Assembly: GCF_001436305.1 (NCBI RefSeq)
Contig: NZ_AZFO01000021.1
Coordinates: forward strand, 1 to 38,842
Source: Lactobacillus ultunensis DSM 16047
GTDB lineage: Bacteria; Bacillota; Bacilli; Lactobacillales; Lactobacillaceae
Length of the DNA: 38,842 bases
Direction of reading: 5' to 3'
The position numbers and the translations under genes were made by a program. Each line of letters opens with the position of its first letter. The first letter of the stretch is position 1. This document shows, one piece after another, positions 1-7,460 of the stretch. The notes under the pieces were generated by a model. The model was not told where the DNA came from, made no database searches, and saw only the letters and a list, made by a program, of their open reading frames with translations.

Positions 1-30
1 TATTTAGCTTAGAATGTTTTGTGCATAAAA

Positions 31-95
31 TAAGTTCTTCTTTGACAAGAACTTAAAAAGCACCTATATTTGAGCTAACTTAGTTCAGATATAGG
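31..95 (+). promoter_or_regulatory. Promoter of the aminotransferase gene with two inverted repeats
   Basis: TTGACA at 42-47, a 17-base spacer and TATATT at 65-70 form a near-consensus sigma-A promoter, so transcription should start near 77. Two inverted repeats overlap it. A 9-base-arm repeat at 31-39/47-55 covers the -35 box. A 13-base-arm repeat at 63-75/83-95 spans the -10 box and reaches the Shine-Dalgarno sequence (GGGAGG, 94-99). Because the predicted start lies between the arms of the second repeat, it probably acts as DNA (an operator) and not as an RNA hairpin. The binding factor is unknown. Confidence 0.7.
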
Positions 96-107
96 GAGGG
101 CTAATAT

Positions 108-1280
108 ATGGTTGACTTAACAAAATATATGAAAAAAGGCTTAGTTGAACAAAAGCCAGGACAAATTTTAGCTTTTGCCAGCTATACTAATAAGATTCCG
201 GACATTGTAAAATTCACGATTGGTGAACCAGATTTTAATACTCCGGACCATATTAAGAAGGCTGCTGAAGCAAGTATTGAGAATAACCATTCACACTATG
301 CACCATCGAATGGTACCCCAGGATTGCGCAAGGCTGCAGCTGACTTTTTGGCTAAAAAGTATGGTCAAAAGTATGATCCTAGTGAAATCTTGGTCACTAA
401 CGGTGTTACGGAATCCATTTATGACTTTTTGACTGCGGTGATTAATGCGGGCGACGTCATTTTGGTGCCAACGCCTATTTTTCCACTTTATATTGGGGAT
501 GCACTTTCAATGGGCGCTCAAGTTGTCCAAATTGATACATCAGGTGATGACTTCAAATTAACGCCGGCTAAGTTGAAAGCAGCTTTGGATAAATATAGCG
601 CTAAAGTTAAAGCTTTGGTCATGAATTATCCTACTAATCCGACTGGTGTCATGTATACGCAAGCTGAACTTGATGCCTTGTCCGATGTAGTTAGAGATAA
701 GCCAATTTTCGTCCTTTGTGATGAAATTTATAGCGAACTTAACTACGATCAACCCCATGCTTCAATGGAGAAGACCTTGCATGATCAAGTCGTATTGATG
801 AATGGTGTCTCTAAAGCATGGGCAATGACAGGCTACCGGATCGGTGTGGTAGCTGCTCCAAAGCCAATTCTGACGCAAATTGCCAAGATTCACCAAGCAA
901 TTACTACAACTGAGCCAACGCCAATGCAAGATGCAGCTGAGGAAGCTTTTAGTAAAGGGCAAGATGATGCGTTGCCAATGAAGAAAGAATTTCAAAAGCG
1001 GCGCGATGTGCTATATGACGGCTTAACCAAGCTAGGCTTTGAATGCGTTAAGCCAAAGGGAGCCTTCTACATCTTTGCCAAGATTCCTGAAGGACTTGAA
1101 CAAGATGATACTAAGTTCATTTATGACTTAGCTGAAAAGGGTCACGTAGCCGTAGTTGCTGGTTCATTCTTTGCTAAGGGTGGCGAAGGCTACATCCGCT
1201 TATCTTACGCAACTTCAATGGATCAAATTAAGGAAGGCTTGAAGCGACTAGAGAAATACGTTAAAGAAAATAGAAAATAA
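108..1280 (+). CDS. PLP-dependent aminotransferase, class I/II (aromatic or branched-chain type)
   Basis: 390 residues, full length for fold-type I aminotransferases. It transfers amino groups between amino acids and 2-oxo acids using pyridoxal phosphate in the cytoplasm. Visible signatures are the N-terminal FTIGEPDFNTP segment, the NYPTNPTG cofactor/substrate loop near residue 172, CDEIYSEL near 205, and SKAWAMTGYRIG near 235, whose Lys is the expected Schiff-base residue. The C-terminal GEGYIRLSYA holds the carboxylate-binding Arg. The ATG at 108 follows GGGAGG at good spacing. It is monocistronic, with its own promoter and terminator. The exact substrate cannot be read from the sequence. 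Aromatic (AraT-like) or PatA-type specificity is likely from family resemblance. Confidence 0.9.
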   Translation: MVDLTKYMKKGLVEQKPGQILAFASYTNKIPDIVKFTIGEPDFNTPDHIKKAAEASIENNHSHYAPSNGTPGLRKAAADFLAKKYGQKYDPSEILVTNGVTESIYDFLTAVINAGDVILVPTPIFPLYIGDALSMGAQVVQIDTSGDDFKLTPAKLKAALDKYSAKVKALVMNYPTNPTGVMYTQAELDALSDVVRDKPIFVLCDEIYSELNYDQPHASMEKTLHDQVVLMNGVSKAWAMTGYRIGVVAAPKPILTQIAKIHQAITTTEPTPMQDAAEEAFSKGQDDALPMKKEFQKRRDVLYDGLTKLGFECVKPKGAFYIFAKIPEGLEQDDTKFIYDLAEKGHVAVVAGSFFAKGGEGYIRLSYATSMDQIKEGLKRLEKYVKENRK

Positions 1281-1290
1281 CTAAAGAAAA

Positions 1291-1323
1291 CAGATATTGA
1301 AAATCTCAATACCTGCTTTTTTA
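1291..1323 (+). terminator. Intrinsic terminator between convergent genes
   Basis: Arms 1291-1300 and 1306-1315 pair with one mismatch around a 5-base loop and are followed by a T run. An A-rich flank on the other side lets it also serve the convergent oxidoreductase gene. Confidence 0.75.
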
Positions 1324-1337
1324 TTGTTTAGAATAAT

Positions 1338-2327
1338 TTATTTTTCATTAGCAAATGGGTAAGTCATACCCCAAGCTGTTCTAATACTGGTTAAGATGTG
1401 TGCTACGCGACGTGATTTTTCAAGTTCGCCTTCATCATGACCTTGTTCAACATACTTTTGAAAATCGGTAATCTCGTATTCGAGTGCCTTGTCGCTGTCA
1501 CCAGCAGTCACCTTATCGTAAGTTTCTTCATGGGCGCTTTGCGTGTAAGTGATGTCGGCTTCGGTGCCACGTGGATATTGGTTAATTTCAAAATAGCCTT
1601 TGGTACCAGAAACTAGTCCACGTTTTGGCTGCTTAGCGCGCATCGACAGGGACATTACAGCCATTTGTCCTTGCGAGTTTTTCAAAATAATGCCAGATTG
1701 TTCATCAACACCGGTTTCAAAGAATTTTACTGTAGTGTTGATGCTTTCTGGGTATTCATTCATGAAACTCATGGCAAAAGCAGTAGCGTAGCCACCGATG
1801 TCCAGTAAGGCACCACCAGCTAGATCCTTATTGAAAAAGCGATTTTTTGGATCATAATCTTTCAAGGAACCAAAGTTGATTTGAATCATCTTGATTTCAC
1901 CGAACTTACCAGCTGCAATCATGTCTTGCATCTTCTTGTAAATTGGCATGTGGTATAAAGTGAAACCTTCTATCAATAATAGATGTTTGTCCTTAGCCAT
2001 TTGAGCTACTTCATCGAATTGTTTAGCGTTGACTGTGATGGCTTTTTCACAGAAAACATGCTTGCCAGCGTTTAACGCCTTCTTGATATATTCATAGTGA
2101 AAAGTGTGTGGGGTAGCAATATAAATAATGTCGATGTTAGGATCGTTGATCATTTCATCAGGATCAGTGAAAGCATGCTTGACCTTTTTATCCTTAACAA
2201 AGGCATCAAGAGCTTCTTTGTGTGGATTAGCTGCAGCGTAGATTTCGCCGTTTACATTGTTTAGGGCATCGGCCATGTCGTGAGCGATCCAGCCGGTACC
2301 AATAATTCCCCAATTATATTTCTTCAT
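1338..2327 (-). CDS. Gfo/Idh/MocA family NAD(P)-dependent oxidoreductase
   Basis: 329 residues, normal length. The N-terminal Rossmann motif GIIGTGWIAHDMADAL binds NAD(P). The IDIIYIATPHTFHYEY and AGKHVFCEKAITVN segments are typical of the family. The catalytic Lys of the usual EKP motif is kept but the Pro is Ala (EKA). The C-terminal half (about 125-329) is the substrate-binding alpha/beta domain, including LDIGGYATAFAM. The family oxidises or reduces sugars, inositols or similar polyols; the substrate is not evident. The start follows GAAAGG on the minus strand. It stands alone, with no sugar-utilisation genes beside it to indicate a substrate. Confidence 0.88.
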   Translation of the reverse strand: MKKYNWGIIGTGWIAHDMADALNNVNGEIYAAANPHKEALDAFVKDKKVKHAFTDPDEMINDPNIDIIYIATPHTFHYEYIKKALNAGKHVFCEKAITVNAKQFDEVAQMAKDKHLLLIEGFTLYHMPIYKKMQDMIAAGKFGEIKMIQINFGSLKDYDPKNRFFNKDLAGGALLDIGGYATAFAMSFMNEYPESINTTVKFFETGVDEQSGIILKNSQGQMAVMSLSMRAKQPKRGLVSGTKGYFEINQYPRGTEADITYTQSAHEETYDKVTAGDSDKALEYEITDFQKYVEQGHDEGELEKSRRVAHILTSIRTAWGMTYPFANEK

Positions 2328-2441
2328 AATAAGTGCCTTTCTATATTAAAATCGTTAACTTAATTTTAGTTGTGAAAAACGCTTTCGTCTATGTTAGTAA
2401 TTTTAAAATTTTCTTAACTAGGTAAGTAGCCTAAGTTCCGA

Positions 2442-2566
2442 TATAATAAGATTCATGGGGAACTAGAATGAGAATTTTTAATACTTTTTTAGTGTGCAAA
2501 AATTCTGCGAGCTAGTTCTGTAATATTGATCAAGTTAAGCTCCAGAGTAATTCTGGAGCTTTTTTA
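2442..2566 (+). ncRNA. Structured leader RNA with transcription attenuator, unknown class
   Basis: A TATAAT box at 2442-2447 should start a transcript near 2454. It folds as an 8-bp stem P1 (2459-2466/2512-2519), an internal loop AATG/GCGAG, then a 9-bp stem P2 (2471-2479/2498-2506) with an 18-base loop. An intrinsic terminator at 2537-2561 follows directly, just ahead of the Shine-Dalgarno of the downstream EIIC-like gene. GAGCT at 2509-2513 in the 3' side of P1 can pair with AGCTC at 2538-2542 of the terminator, so mutually exclusive folding is possible. No open reading frame fits inside. I could not match it to a riboswitch class I know. It could instead be a free small RNA. Confidence 0.5.
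2537..2566 (+). terminator. Intrinsic terminator (probable attenuator) before the EIIC-like gene
   Basis: A perfect 10-bp stem (2537-2546/2552-2561) with a 5-base loop is followed by a run of six T. It lies only about 5 bases ahead of the ribosome binding site of the gene at 2583, so it must be read through for that gene to be expressed from the upstream promoter. Confidence 0.85.
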
Positions 2567-2582
2567 ATTGTGAGGGAAGTAG

Positions 2583-3601
2583 ATGCGAAAAGATTTTAAA
2601 GAAAATATCCTGAAGATTTTAAGCGGCGTGAGTACTGGCGTAGTGATTGCATTAGTGCCAGGGGCTTTGATTAATGAATTGATGAAGGGGATGCTTGGCT
2701 TTTGGCCAGGTGCGCAAAACGTATTGACGATGACCTTGTTGATGCAAAACTTGTTGGCCGTCTTTGCGGGACTGTGCGTGTCATACTTGTTAAAGTTTAA
2801 TCTGATTCAGTCGGGCTCGGTGACGGCGGCAGCGATGATTGCCAGTGGTGCGTTTGAAGTGAAAAAAGGTCAGATTGTGCTGTCTGGAGCAGGCGATGTG
2901 ATTAATATTGCGTTGACGATTTTGATTGCGGCGATGTTGGTGAAGCTGCTGGGGGTAGCTACACTGTTTTGGTGATGCCTTTGGCAGTATCGATTTTAGC
3001 TGGTGGCTTAGGTCAACTAGCATTGCCATATACGAAGATGATTACGGGAACGATCGGCAGTGTAATTGCTACGTTGACGAGTTTTCAGCCGTTGTTGATG
3101 GGAATCGCTTTTGGAACATTAGCAGTTTCTCCAATCTCTTCTGTAGGAATTGCGATGGCAATTGGAATTGAAGGCATTGCTTCGGGTAGTGCAAACTTAG
3201 GTATTACGGCTGGGGCTTTTACTTTAGCGGTGATGAGTAGCAAAGTTAACGGCTTTGGTACGACAATTGCTCACTTTGTTGGTACTCCAAAGATTCAGAT
3301 GGCTAATGTATTGAAGAAGCCAAAATTGTTTGTGCCGATTATTGCTTCGGCAGGAGTAGCTGGCTTAATTGGCGCAATTTTTAATATCACGGGTACGCCT
3401 AATTCTGCTGGCTTTGGCTCTGCTGGGTTGATTGGACCACTTGTCGCTTACCAGAATATGGTTGGTGGACCTATTGCGGTTATCCTTTTGCTAGTACTTT
3501 TTGCAGGTATTCCTCTTTTATTAGGTTTTATTATGCGTTATATCTTTATTCAAAAATTAGAGTATGTAGATGAAGAAGATTTGCTTATCAAAAACCAGTA
3601 A
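2583..3601 (+). pseudogene. EIIC-like PTS membrane protein (PTS_EIIC_2 type), frameshifted
   Basis: Two overlapping frames together encode one polytopic membrane protein of about 339 residues. The first frame (2583-2975) starts MRKDFKENIL and gives at least three hydrophobic segments to KLLG. The second (in frame to 3601) continues SYTVLVMPLAV with further Gly/Ala-rich membrane helices and ends in a charged tail. The break is in a G run at 2951-2955. With six G instead of five the reading becomes KLLGGSYTVLVMPLAV without a gap, so a one-base deletion is the simplest explanation. The family resembles PTS IIC proteins that lack IIA/IIB partners; no PTS partner genes lie nearby. The ATG follows GAGGG. 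As given, the product would be a truncated 130-residue protein. Confidence 0.8.
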
Positions 3602-3710
3602 AAAGAACACTATGTATAAGTAAAAGTCAATAGCTTGTGGAATAATTCACAAAAATGTAAATATTTGATTACTTTTTGTAATAGTGTAGTAATTACATTT
3701 TAATATCCTA

Positions 3711-3787
3711 GCGTTACAGTGCTGTTGGCGATTTCAGGAGAGAACTCTGAAAATCGCATATCTCACCCGTAAGCGACTTTTTTTGGT
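3711..3787 (+). other. Long structured hairpin with U-tract, unexplained
   Basis: A main hairpin at 3728-3740/3745-3757 (GCGATTT paired with AAATCGC, then CA/TG and GAG/CTC around an AGAA loop) is enclosed by GTG/CAC (3719-3721/3764-3766) and TTAC/GTAA (3714-3717/3769-3772). A run of seven T follows at 3778-3784. It may be the terminator of the upstream EIIC-like gene, a small RNA starting after the TAATAT at 3701-3706, or a leader element of the surface-layer-type gene downstream. No coding potential is evident. Confidence 0.5.
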
Positions 3788-3800
3788 TCGGGGGGTAACA

Positions 3801-3824
3801 TGGTATAATAGATTCACAAGTGAA
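3801..3824 (+). promoter_or_regulatory. Extended -10 promoter of the SLAP-domain gene
   Basis: TGG followed by TATAAT (3801-3809) is an extended -10 element; the -35 region is weak. A small inverted repeat TTCAC/GTGAA (3813-3824) lies at the predicted start. The untranslated leader is about 70 bases and ends in AAGGAGAG. Confidence 0.65.
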
Positions 3825-3886
3825 CAGGAGATATATAACTTACTGCTTACTTATAGAGTTTTGATCCAAGAAGGAGAGAACGTATA

Positions 3887-5413
3887 ATGAAGAAAAATAG
3901 AAAGATGTTAGGTTTAGCTGCAGCTGCTTTATTAGCAGTTGCTCCAGTTGTCGCTTCAACTGTTCCAGTTAACGCTGATGTTACTGCTAATGTTGGTTCT
4001 GCTGCCGGTACTGCTGCAAATACTAATACAACACAACAAGCTCCGGTTAATAAACCTTACTTTACATATAATAATGAAATTATTGGTGAAGCTTCACAAA
4101 GCAATCCTTTAGGAAATGTAGTTCGTAGTACTATTAGTTTTAAGGCAAAGGATAAGGTATCAACTTTAATTGATACTATTTCTAAAGCTGTTCAATTCCA
4201 CAAGGATAATTATGCTGGTGGCGAAAAAGTTACTATTAACAAGGATAACTTTATCAGTCAATTAAGAGCTAATAATGTAACTGTTACTACAATTAATGTT
4301 GGTAAAGATGGCAAACCAACTAAAAATAATAAACCTGTTAAGGGTGGTAGTAGCTATGAAGAAATTACCAAAGTTCCAGGTACTTCATTTAACATTACTT
4401 TGAGTGCAAGTGTTAATAATCAAACTGCTACTATTCAAATTCCAATGGTACCTGAAGGTGCTTCAACACCTGTTGACACTACTGAAAATCCACAAATTAA
4501 TTGGACTAAAGATGGTGCAGCACAAAGTGCAAGTTTGAATGGACAAGTCTTCCAAGTAGCTGTGGGTTCACAATTTAATCCATTGAACTTCACTAACAGT
4601 AATGGTGAAAATATTGCTATTTCTGCTCAACAAAGTAAGAACAATACTACTTATGCTTCAATTGAAGCAACTTCTAACCCAGTTAACACATCAGAAGCTG
4701 GTCGTTACTACAATGTAACTTTAACTGCTACTGGTATGACTGGTAAGAAGACTACTGCAACATACATGGTTTTGATTACTTCAAGTCAAAAGCAAACCTT
4801 GTATGCTAATGGTGCAAGTTCAATCACTACATATAGTATTTATGGTCCTAACGTTTTAAGTAACGCAACTACCTTTAAGGATGGAGATCAAGTATACGTT
4901 TCTGATCAAACCAAGACCATTAACAACGTATCTTACTCACAAGTTTCACCTAAATCAAAGAATGATGCTAACTCAAGCAATATTTGGGTAAAGACTTCAT
5001 CACTTGTAAAGCCAGCTGCTACTGAAAAGGGCGAAACTCACGTTGTCATGGTAGCTTCAAGAGCTTATGACAAGAATGGTAAGTACTTAGGTCATATGTA
5101 CGACACTTACACCAACATTGACATTGTTCCTCAAGTTGTAACTATCAACGGCAAGACCTACTACAAGGTTGCAGGTAAGGATGAATATGTTCGTGTAACC
5201 AACATTACTGGTACTCAACGTAAGTTACGTCACAATGCTTACATTTACTGGTCATCATACCGTCGTACCCCAGGTACTGGCAAAGTTTACAGAGGTCAAA
5301 CTGTAACTACTTACGGTGCTTCATACAGATTCAGAAATGGTAAGAGATACTACAGAATCAGTGGTTGCCGTGACAACAACAAGCGTTACATCAAGGCTGT
5401 AAACTTCTATTAA
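3887..5413 (+). CDS. Secreted surface-layer-associated protein with C-terminal SLAP domain
   Basis: 508 residues. A Sec signal peptide (MKKNRKMLG plus a hydrophobic core to about residue 30, with likely cleavage after VNA) directs export. The Ser/Thr/Asn-rich mature part contains an Ig-like segment at about 200-300 (VAVGSQFNPL, VNTSEAGRYYNVTLTA) resembling DUF5011-type repeats. A small beta-rich segment follows at about 303-378. The last about 125 residues carry two tandem Tyr/Arg/Lys-rich units (HVVMVASRAYDKNGKYLG and RKLRHNAYIYW to the C-terminus). This is the non-covalent wall-binding SLAP domain of L. acidophilus-group S-layer proteins. It lacks the typical high expression context and length of SlpA, so it is more likely an S-layer-associated protein than the main S-layer subunit. 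AAGGAGAG precedes the ATG. Confidence 0.85.
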   Translation: MKKNRKMLGLAAAALLAVAPVVASTVPVNADVTANVGSAAGTAANTNTTQQAPVNKPYFTYNNEIIGEASQSNPLGNVVRSTISFKAKDKVSTLIDTISKAVQFHKDNYAGGEKVTINKDNFISQLRANNVTVTTINVGKDGKPTKNNKPVKGGSSYEEITKVPGTSFNITLSASVNNQTATIQIPMVPEGASTPVDTTENPQINWTKDGAAQSASLNGQVFQVAVGSQFNPLNFTNSNGENIAISAQQSKNNTTYASIEATSNPVNTSEAGRYYNVTLTATGMTGKKTTATYMVLITSSQKQTLYANGASSITTYSIYGPNVLSNATTFKDGDQVYVSDQTKTINNVSYSQVSPKSKNDANSSNIWVKTSSLVKPAATEKGETHVVMVASRAYDKNGKYLGHMYDTYTNIDIVPQVVTINGKTYYKVAGKDEYVRVTNITGTQRKLRHNAYIYWSSYRRTPGTGKVYRGQTVTTYGASYRFRNGKRYYRISGCRDNNKRYIKAVNFY

Positions 5414-5433
5414 AAAGTAGAATAATTTAACCG

Positions 5434-5466
5434 AAAAAAGTCGATGCGAAAGCACCGGCTTTTTTA
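5434..5466 (+). terminator. Intrinsic terminator after the SLAP gene
   Basis: Arms 5434-5447 and 5452-5465 enclose a GAAA tetraloop, with A and T runs on both flanks. It probably works in both directions and also ends the convergent gene at 5468. Confidence 0.85.
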
Positions 5467-5467
5467 G

Positions 5468-6403
5468 TTATCTCATGTGTTTATATTTTCTCTTACTTCC
5501 ATGAAGCATTGATATGCCTTTAATAATTAAAGCTATGGCTACCAGTAAAGCTATCGTTGTAGTTATTATGCTACCGATTGGTAAGCTTTTATGTGATGTT
5601 GTCTGATTTGGTTCAGCATTTTTCTTATTGTTAGATTTAGCATTATTCTTATTTTGCTTATCATCCTTGTTAGCTGAATTTTTATCTTCTTTTTTCTTAT
5701 CAGTAGGCTGGGATTTATTAACATCGGCCTCAGTTAGTAATCCATCTTTGATTAAAGTTCGAATTAACTGTGGATCATCTCGCTTGCAACGTTCCATTTC
5801 AGAGGGATGCTCCTTCAAATATTGCGCTTCAATGCCTTCAGTTCCTTTGCCAACCCATTGTTGATATGAGATAGGACTATCAACATGGTTAACATGCCAT
5901 TTGGTATAATTTCTCCAATTTTGTGCAATATTATTACCTGAATTTGAAGCTTGAGTATTAGATTGCGTATTTTTACTTGGCTGAGTCTGATTCTTATTTG
6001 AAGAGCCTACTTTAGTTAAATAAAGGTCATATTCAACCTGAGCTGCACCATCATAATACATTTGTGGAGAAAATGGATGACCGTAAGCATAACCGGAATA
6101 GATTGGAAAGATAACGTGTGCTTCACTGTAACCAGTATTTTTACGATAGTCACCAGTGCCGAGCAAATAGCCACCATAAACATGAGTGGCAATTGGTTGA
6201 TGGGTTTGCGCATCATAAACGTTGAAATATACATTTTCACGTTTAAGATCTGTCCTGTTAGAACGAGGCATCTTTTCAGTCGCTCTGTTTGCAGATTCAA
6301 CTTCATCATTGCTGATGTAGCTTCCTGCAGCATAAGCAGGTGAGGAGAAGGACATTAGCATAGTAGCGGATAATAGAGTAGAAATTATTATTGATTTTTT
6401 CAT
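5468..6403 (-). CDS. Secreted, C-terminally membrane-anchored protein of unknown function
   Basis: 311 residues from the chosen start. I prefer the second ATG (6403, MKKSIIIS) because the ATG at 6412 has no room for a Shine-Dalgarno. A signal peptide ends near SPAYAA. The N-terminal third (to about residue 135) is a globular domain with ENVYFNVYDAQTHQPIATHV and many Tyr. A Gln/Asn/Ser linker follows, then a segment with WRNYTKWHVNHVDSP and repeated acidic residues, then a Lys/Asn-rich spacer. The end is a hydrophobic helix (SIITTTIALLVAIALII) and a basic tail. LPIGS just before the helix recalls an LPxTG sorting signal but lacks the Thr, so membrane anchoring is the safer reading. A cre-like site overlaps its leader. 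Confidence 0.75.
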   Translation of the reverse strand: MKKSIIISTLLSATMLMSFSSPAYAAGSYISNDEVESANRATEKMPRSNRTDLKRENVYFNVYDAQTHQPIATHVYGGYLLGTGDYRKNTGYSEAHVIFPIYSGYAYGHPFSPQMYYDGAAQVEYDLYLTKVGSSNKNQTQPSKNTQSNTQASNSGNNIAQNWRNYTKWHVNHVDSPISYQQWVGKGTEGIEAQYLKEHPSEMERCKRDDPQLIRTLIKDGLLTEADVNKSQPTDKKKEDKNSANKDDKQNKNNAKSNNKKNAEPNQTTSHKSLPIGSIITTTIALLVAIALIIKGISMLHGSKRKYKHMR

Positions 6404-6422
6404 TCTTGTCATCTCAATTCAT

Positions 6423-6436
6423 AGAAAGCGCTTACT
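6423..6436 (-). promoter_or_regulatory. cre-like catabolite control site
   Basis: AGAAAGCGCTTACT matches the Gram-positive cre consensus TGWAARCGYTWNCW at 13 of 14 positions. It lies about 20 bases upstream of the start codon at 6403, where bound CcpA would block transcription. Carbon catabolite repression of this surface protein is therefore inferred. Confidence 0.6.
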
Positions 6437-6561
6437 TTGCTACTTTTATTTTACATCTATTAAAGATTTACTTTATTTTAGAAAGCTAGATTTTTTTATT
6501 GGTCGTGTAAGAATTGTAATTTTTTGTGCAAATGAGAAGAAAGCATGTACTAAAAGAGTTA

Positions 6562-6592
6562 ATTGGTCTAGACTATAGATGCTGTTAAAAAT
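6562..6592 (+). promoter_or_regulatory. Putative promoter and GntR/HutC-type operator of the Lys-rich protein gene
   Basis: AATTGGTCTAGA at 6562-6573, extended to TGGTCTAGACTA at 6565-6576, resembles the TGGTCTAGACCA operator of the DasR/NagR (YvoA) regulators. The same 12 bases occur inverted at 8824-8835 in the promoter of the GntR gene. A possible promoter is TTGGTC (6564-6569), 17 bases, then TAAAAA (6587-6592) with an upstream TG. The operator would overlap the -35 box. Confidence 0.45.
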
Positions 6593-6617
6593 GTTAGATA
6601 TAGATGCGAGGATGAAA

Positions 6618-7193
6618 ATGAAAAGAACTAAATCTATTAGTTTAATTGCGGCTGCATTGTTGGCCGTTTCACCAGTAGTTGCATCAGGTATTACAGGTGA
6701 AACCACAGTTAATGCTGCCAAGATTAGTCGTCATGCAAAAAAGCATGTAAAGAAAAATGTGAAAAAGCATGTTAAGAAGCATGCCAAGAAGACTACGAAG
6801 AAACGTAGCAAGAAGGTTAAGAAAGCAAAGAAGCCAGTTCTTAATGATACCTACAATAAGGCAGATAAAAAGGCACAAGTCTATTACCGTCAAGTTAAGG
6901 CAAATCGTTATAAACAAAATGGTCATTGGTATGTTGATCTTAAGGCTAAGGTAGCTAACATCCCTACTTTAAATGATGATTATGAACCAACTAAGTATAA
7001 TATTCATAATCAGGCAGGTCAGGTATATAAATTAAGAACTTCAGATTTTTATGCATACACTGATACCGACACAAATACTGTATGCTTAGATATTGGTGAA
7101 GGTAGCATGTATGATTTGAAGAACTTTACCATCATTCCTAAGGCTAACGGAGCTAAAAAGAATTTAGCTAGTGTGATGCCAACTTCAGATTAA
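6618..7193 (+). CDS. Small secreted protein with Lys/His-rich repeat region
   Basis: 191 residues from the ATG at 6618, chosen because GAGG at 6608-6611 sits 6 bases ahead; upstream in-frame ATGs lack this spacing. The signal peptide MKRTKSISLIAAALLAVSPVV closely resembles that of the SLAP protein upstream and ends near VNAA. The mature N-terminus (about residues 37-70) is a run of KKHVKK/KKNVKK-type repeats, almost all Lys, His, Arg and small residues. A C-terminal domain of about 120 residues follows (YYRQVKANRYKQNGHWYVDL, YKLRTSDFYAYTDTDTNTV, ending FTIIPKANGAKKN). The basic region could bind anionic wall teichoic or lipoteichoic acid; that is inference. No family recognised with certainty. 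Confidence 0.7.
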   Translation: MKRTKSISLIAAALLAVSPVVASGITGETTVNAAKISRHAKKHVKKNVKKHVKKHAKKTTKKRSKKVKKAKKPVLNDTYNKADKKAQVYYRQVKANRYKQNGHWYVDLKAKVANIPTLNDDYEPTKYNIHNQAGQVYKLRTSDFYAYTDTDTNTVCLDIGEGSMYDLKNFTIIPKANGAKKNLASVMPTSD

Positions 7194-7218
7194 GATAATT
7201 CATTTAGGCTTATATATT

Positions 7219-7249
7219 GCATCCATTTCAATTAATGGGTGCTTTTTTT
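7219..7249 (+). terminator. Intrinsic terminator
   Basis: A 9-bp stem (7219-7227/7234-7242, one G-T pair), a 6-base loop and seven T end the Lys-rich protein transcript. Confidence 0.85.
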
Positions 7250-7299
7250 ATGCTGAATCAGAAAAATTAGATTAATTCCAAAAAAATATAAAAATACCC

Positions 7300-7328
7300 T
7301 TGCATTTATCCGTGTTTTTCGTTATTAT
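7300..7328 (+). promoter_or_regulatory. Promoter of the tRNA-Tyr/tRNA-Gln unit
   Basis: TTGCAT at 7300-7305, a 17-base spacer and TATTAT at 7323-7328. The CTTGC start is shared with the other two tRNA promoters in the window. Confidence 0.75.
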
Positions 7329-7344
7329 AATTAAGTCAGCTAAC

Positions 7345-7426
7345 GGAGGAGTAGCGAAGTGGCTAAACGCGGCGGTCTGTAAAACCGCTCTCTCTGAGTT
7401 CGGCGGTTCGAATCCACCCTCCTCCA
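7345..7426 (+). tRNA. tRNA-Tyr (GTA)
   Basis: Acceptor arms GGAGGAG (7345-7351) and CTCCTCC (7419-7425) pair, with discriminator A at 7426. The anticodon loop CTGTAAA gives GTA at 7379-7381. A long variable arm is present, as in bacterial tRNA-Tyr. The CCA end is not encoded. Confidence 0.95.
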
Positions 7427-7460
7427 TTGTTGAACAACAAGTAAAAAGTTCAACTGGCAT

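Noticed and set aside
2373-2387. cre-like sequence TGAAAAACGCTTTCG upstream of the oxidoreductase gene
   Set aside because: It carries one extra base between the half sites, and aligned on the central CG it has at least two mismatches; too weak to list next to the much better site at 6423.
2951-2975. Programmed frameshift to join the two EIIC frames
   Set aside because: No slippery heptamer with a downstream stimulator is evident; a one-base loss in a G run is simpler.
3635-3652. Inverted repeat TTGTG...CACAA after the EIIC-like gene
   Set aside because: It is followed by an A run and not a T run, so it is no terminator on the plus strand, and there is no other support.
5560-5600. True LPxTG sortase signal in the 311-residue surface protein
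   Set aside because: The motif reads LPIGS and lacks the Thr, so I describe it only as an anchor-like tail.
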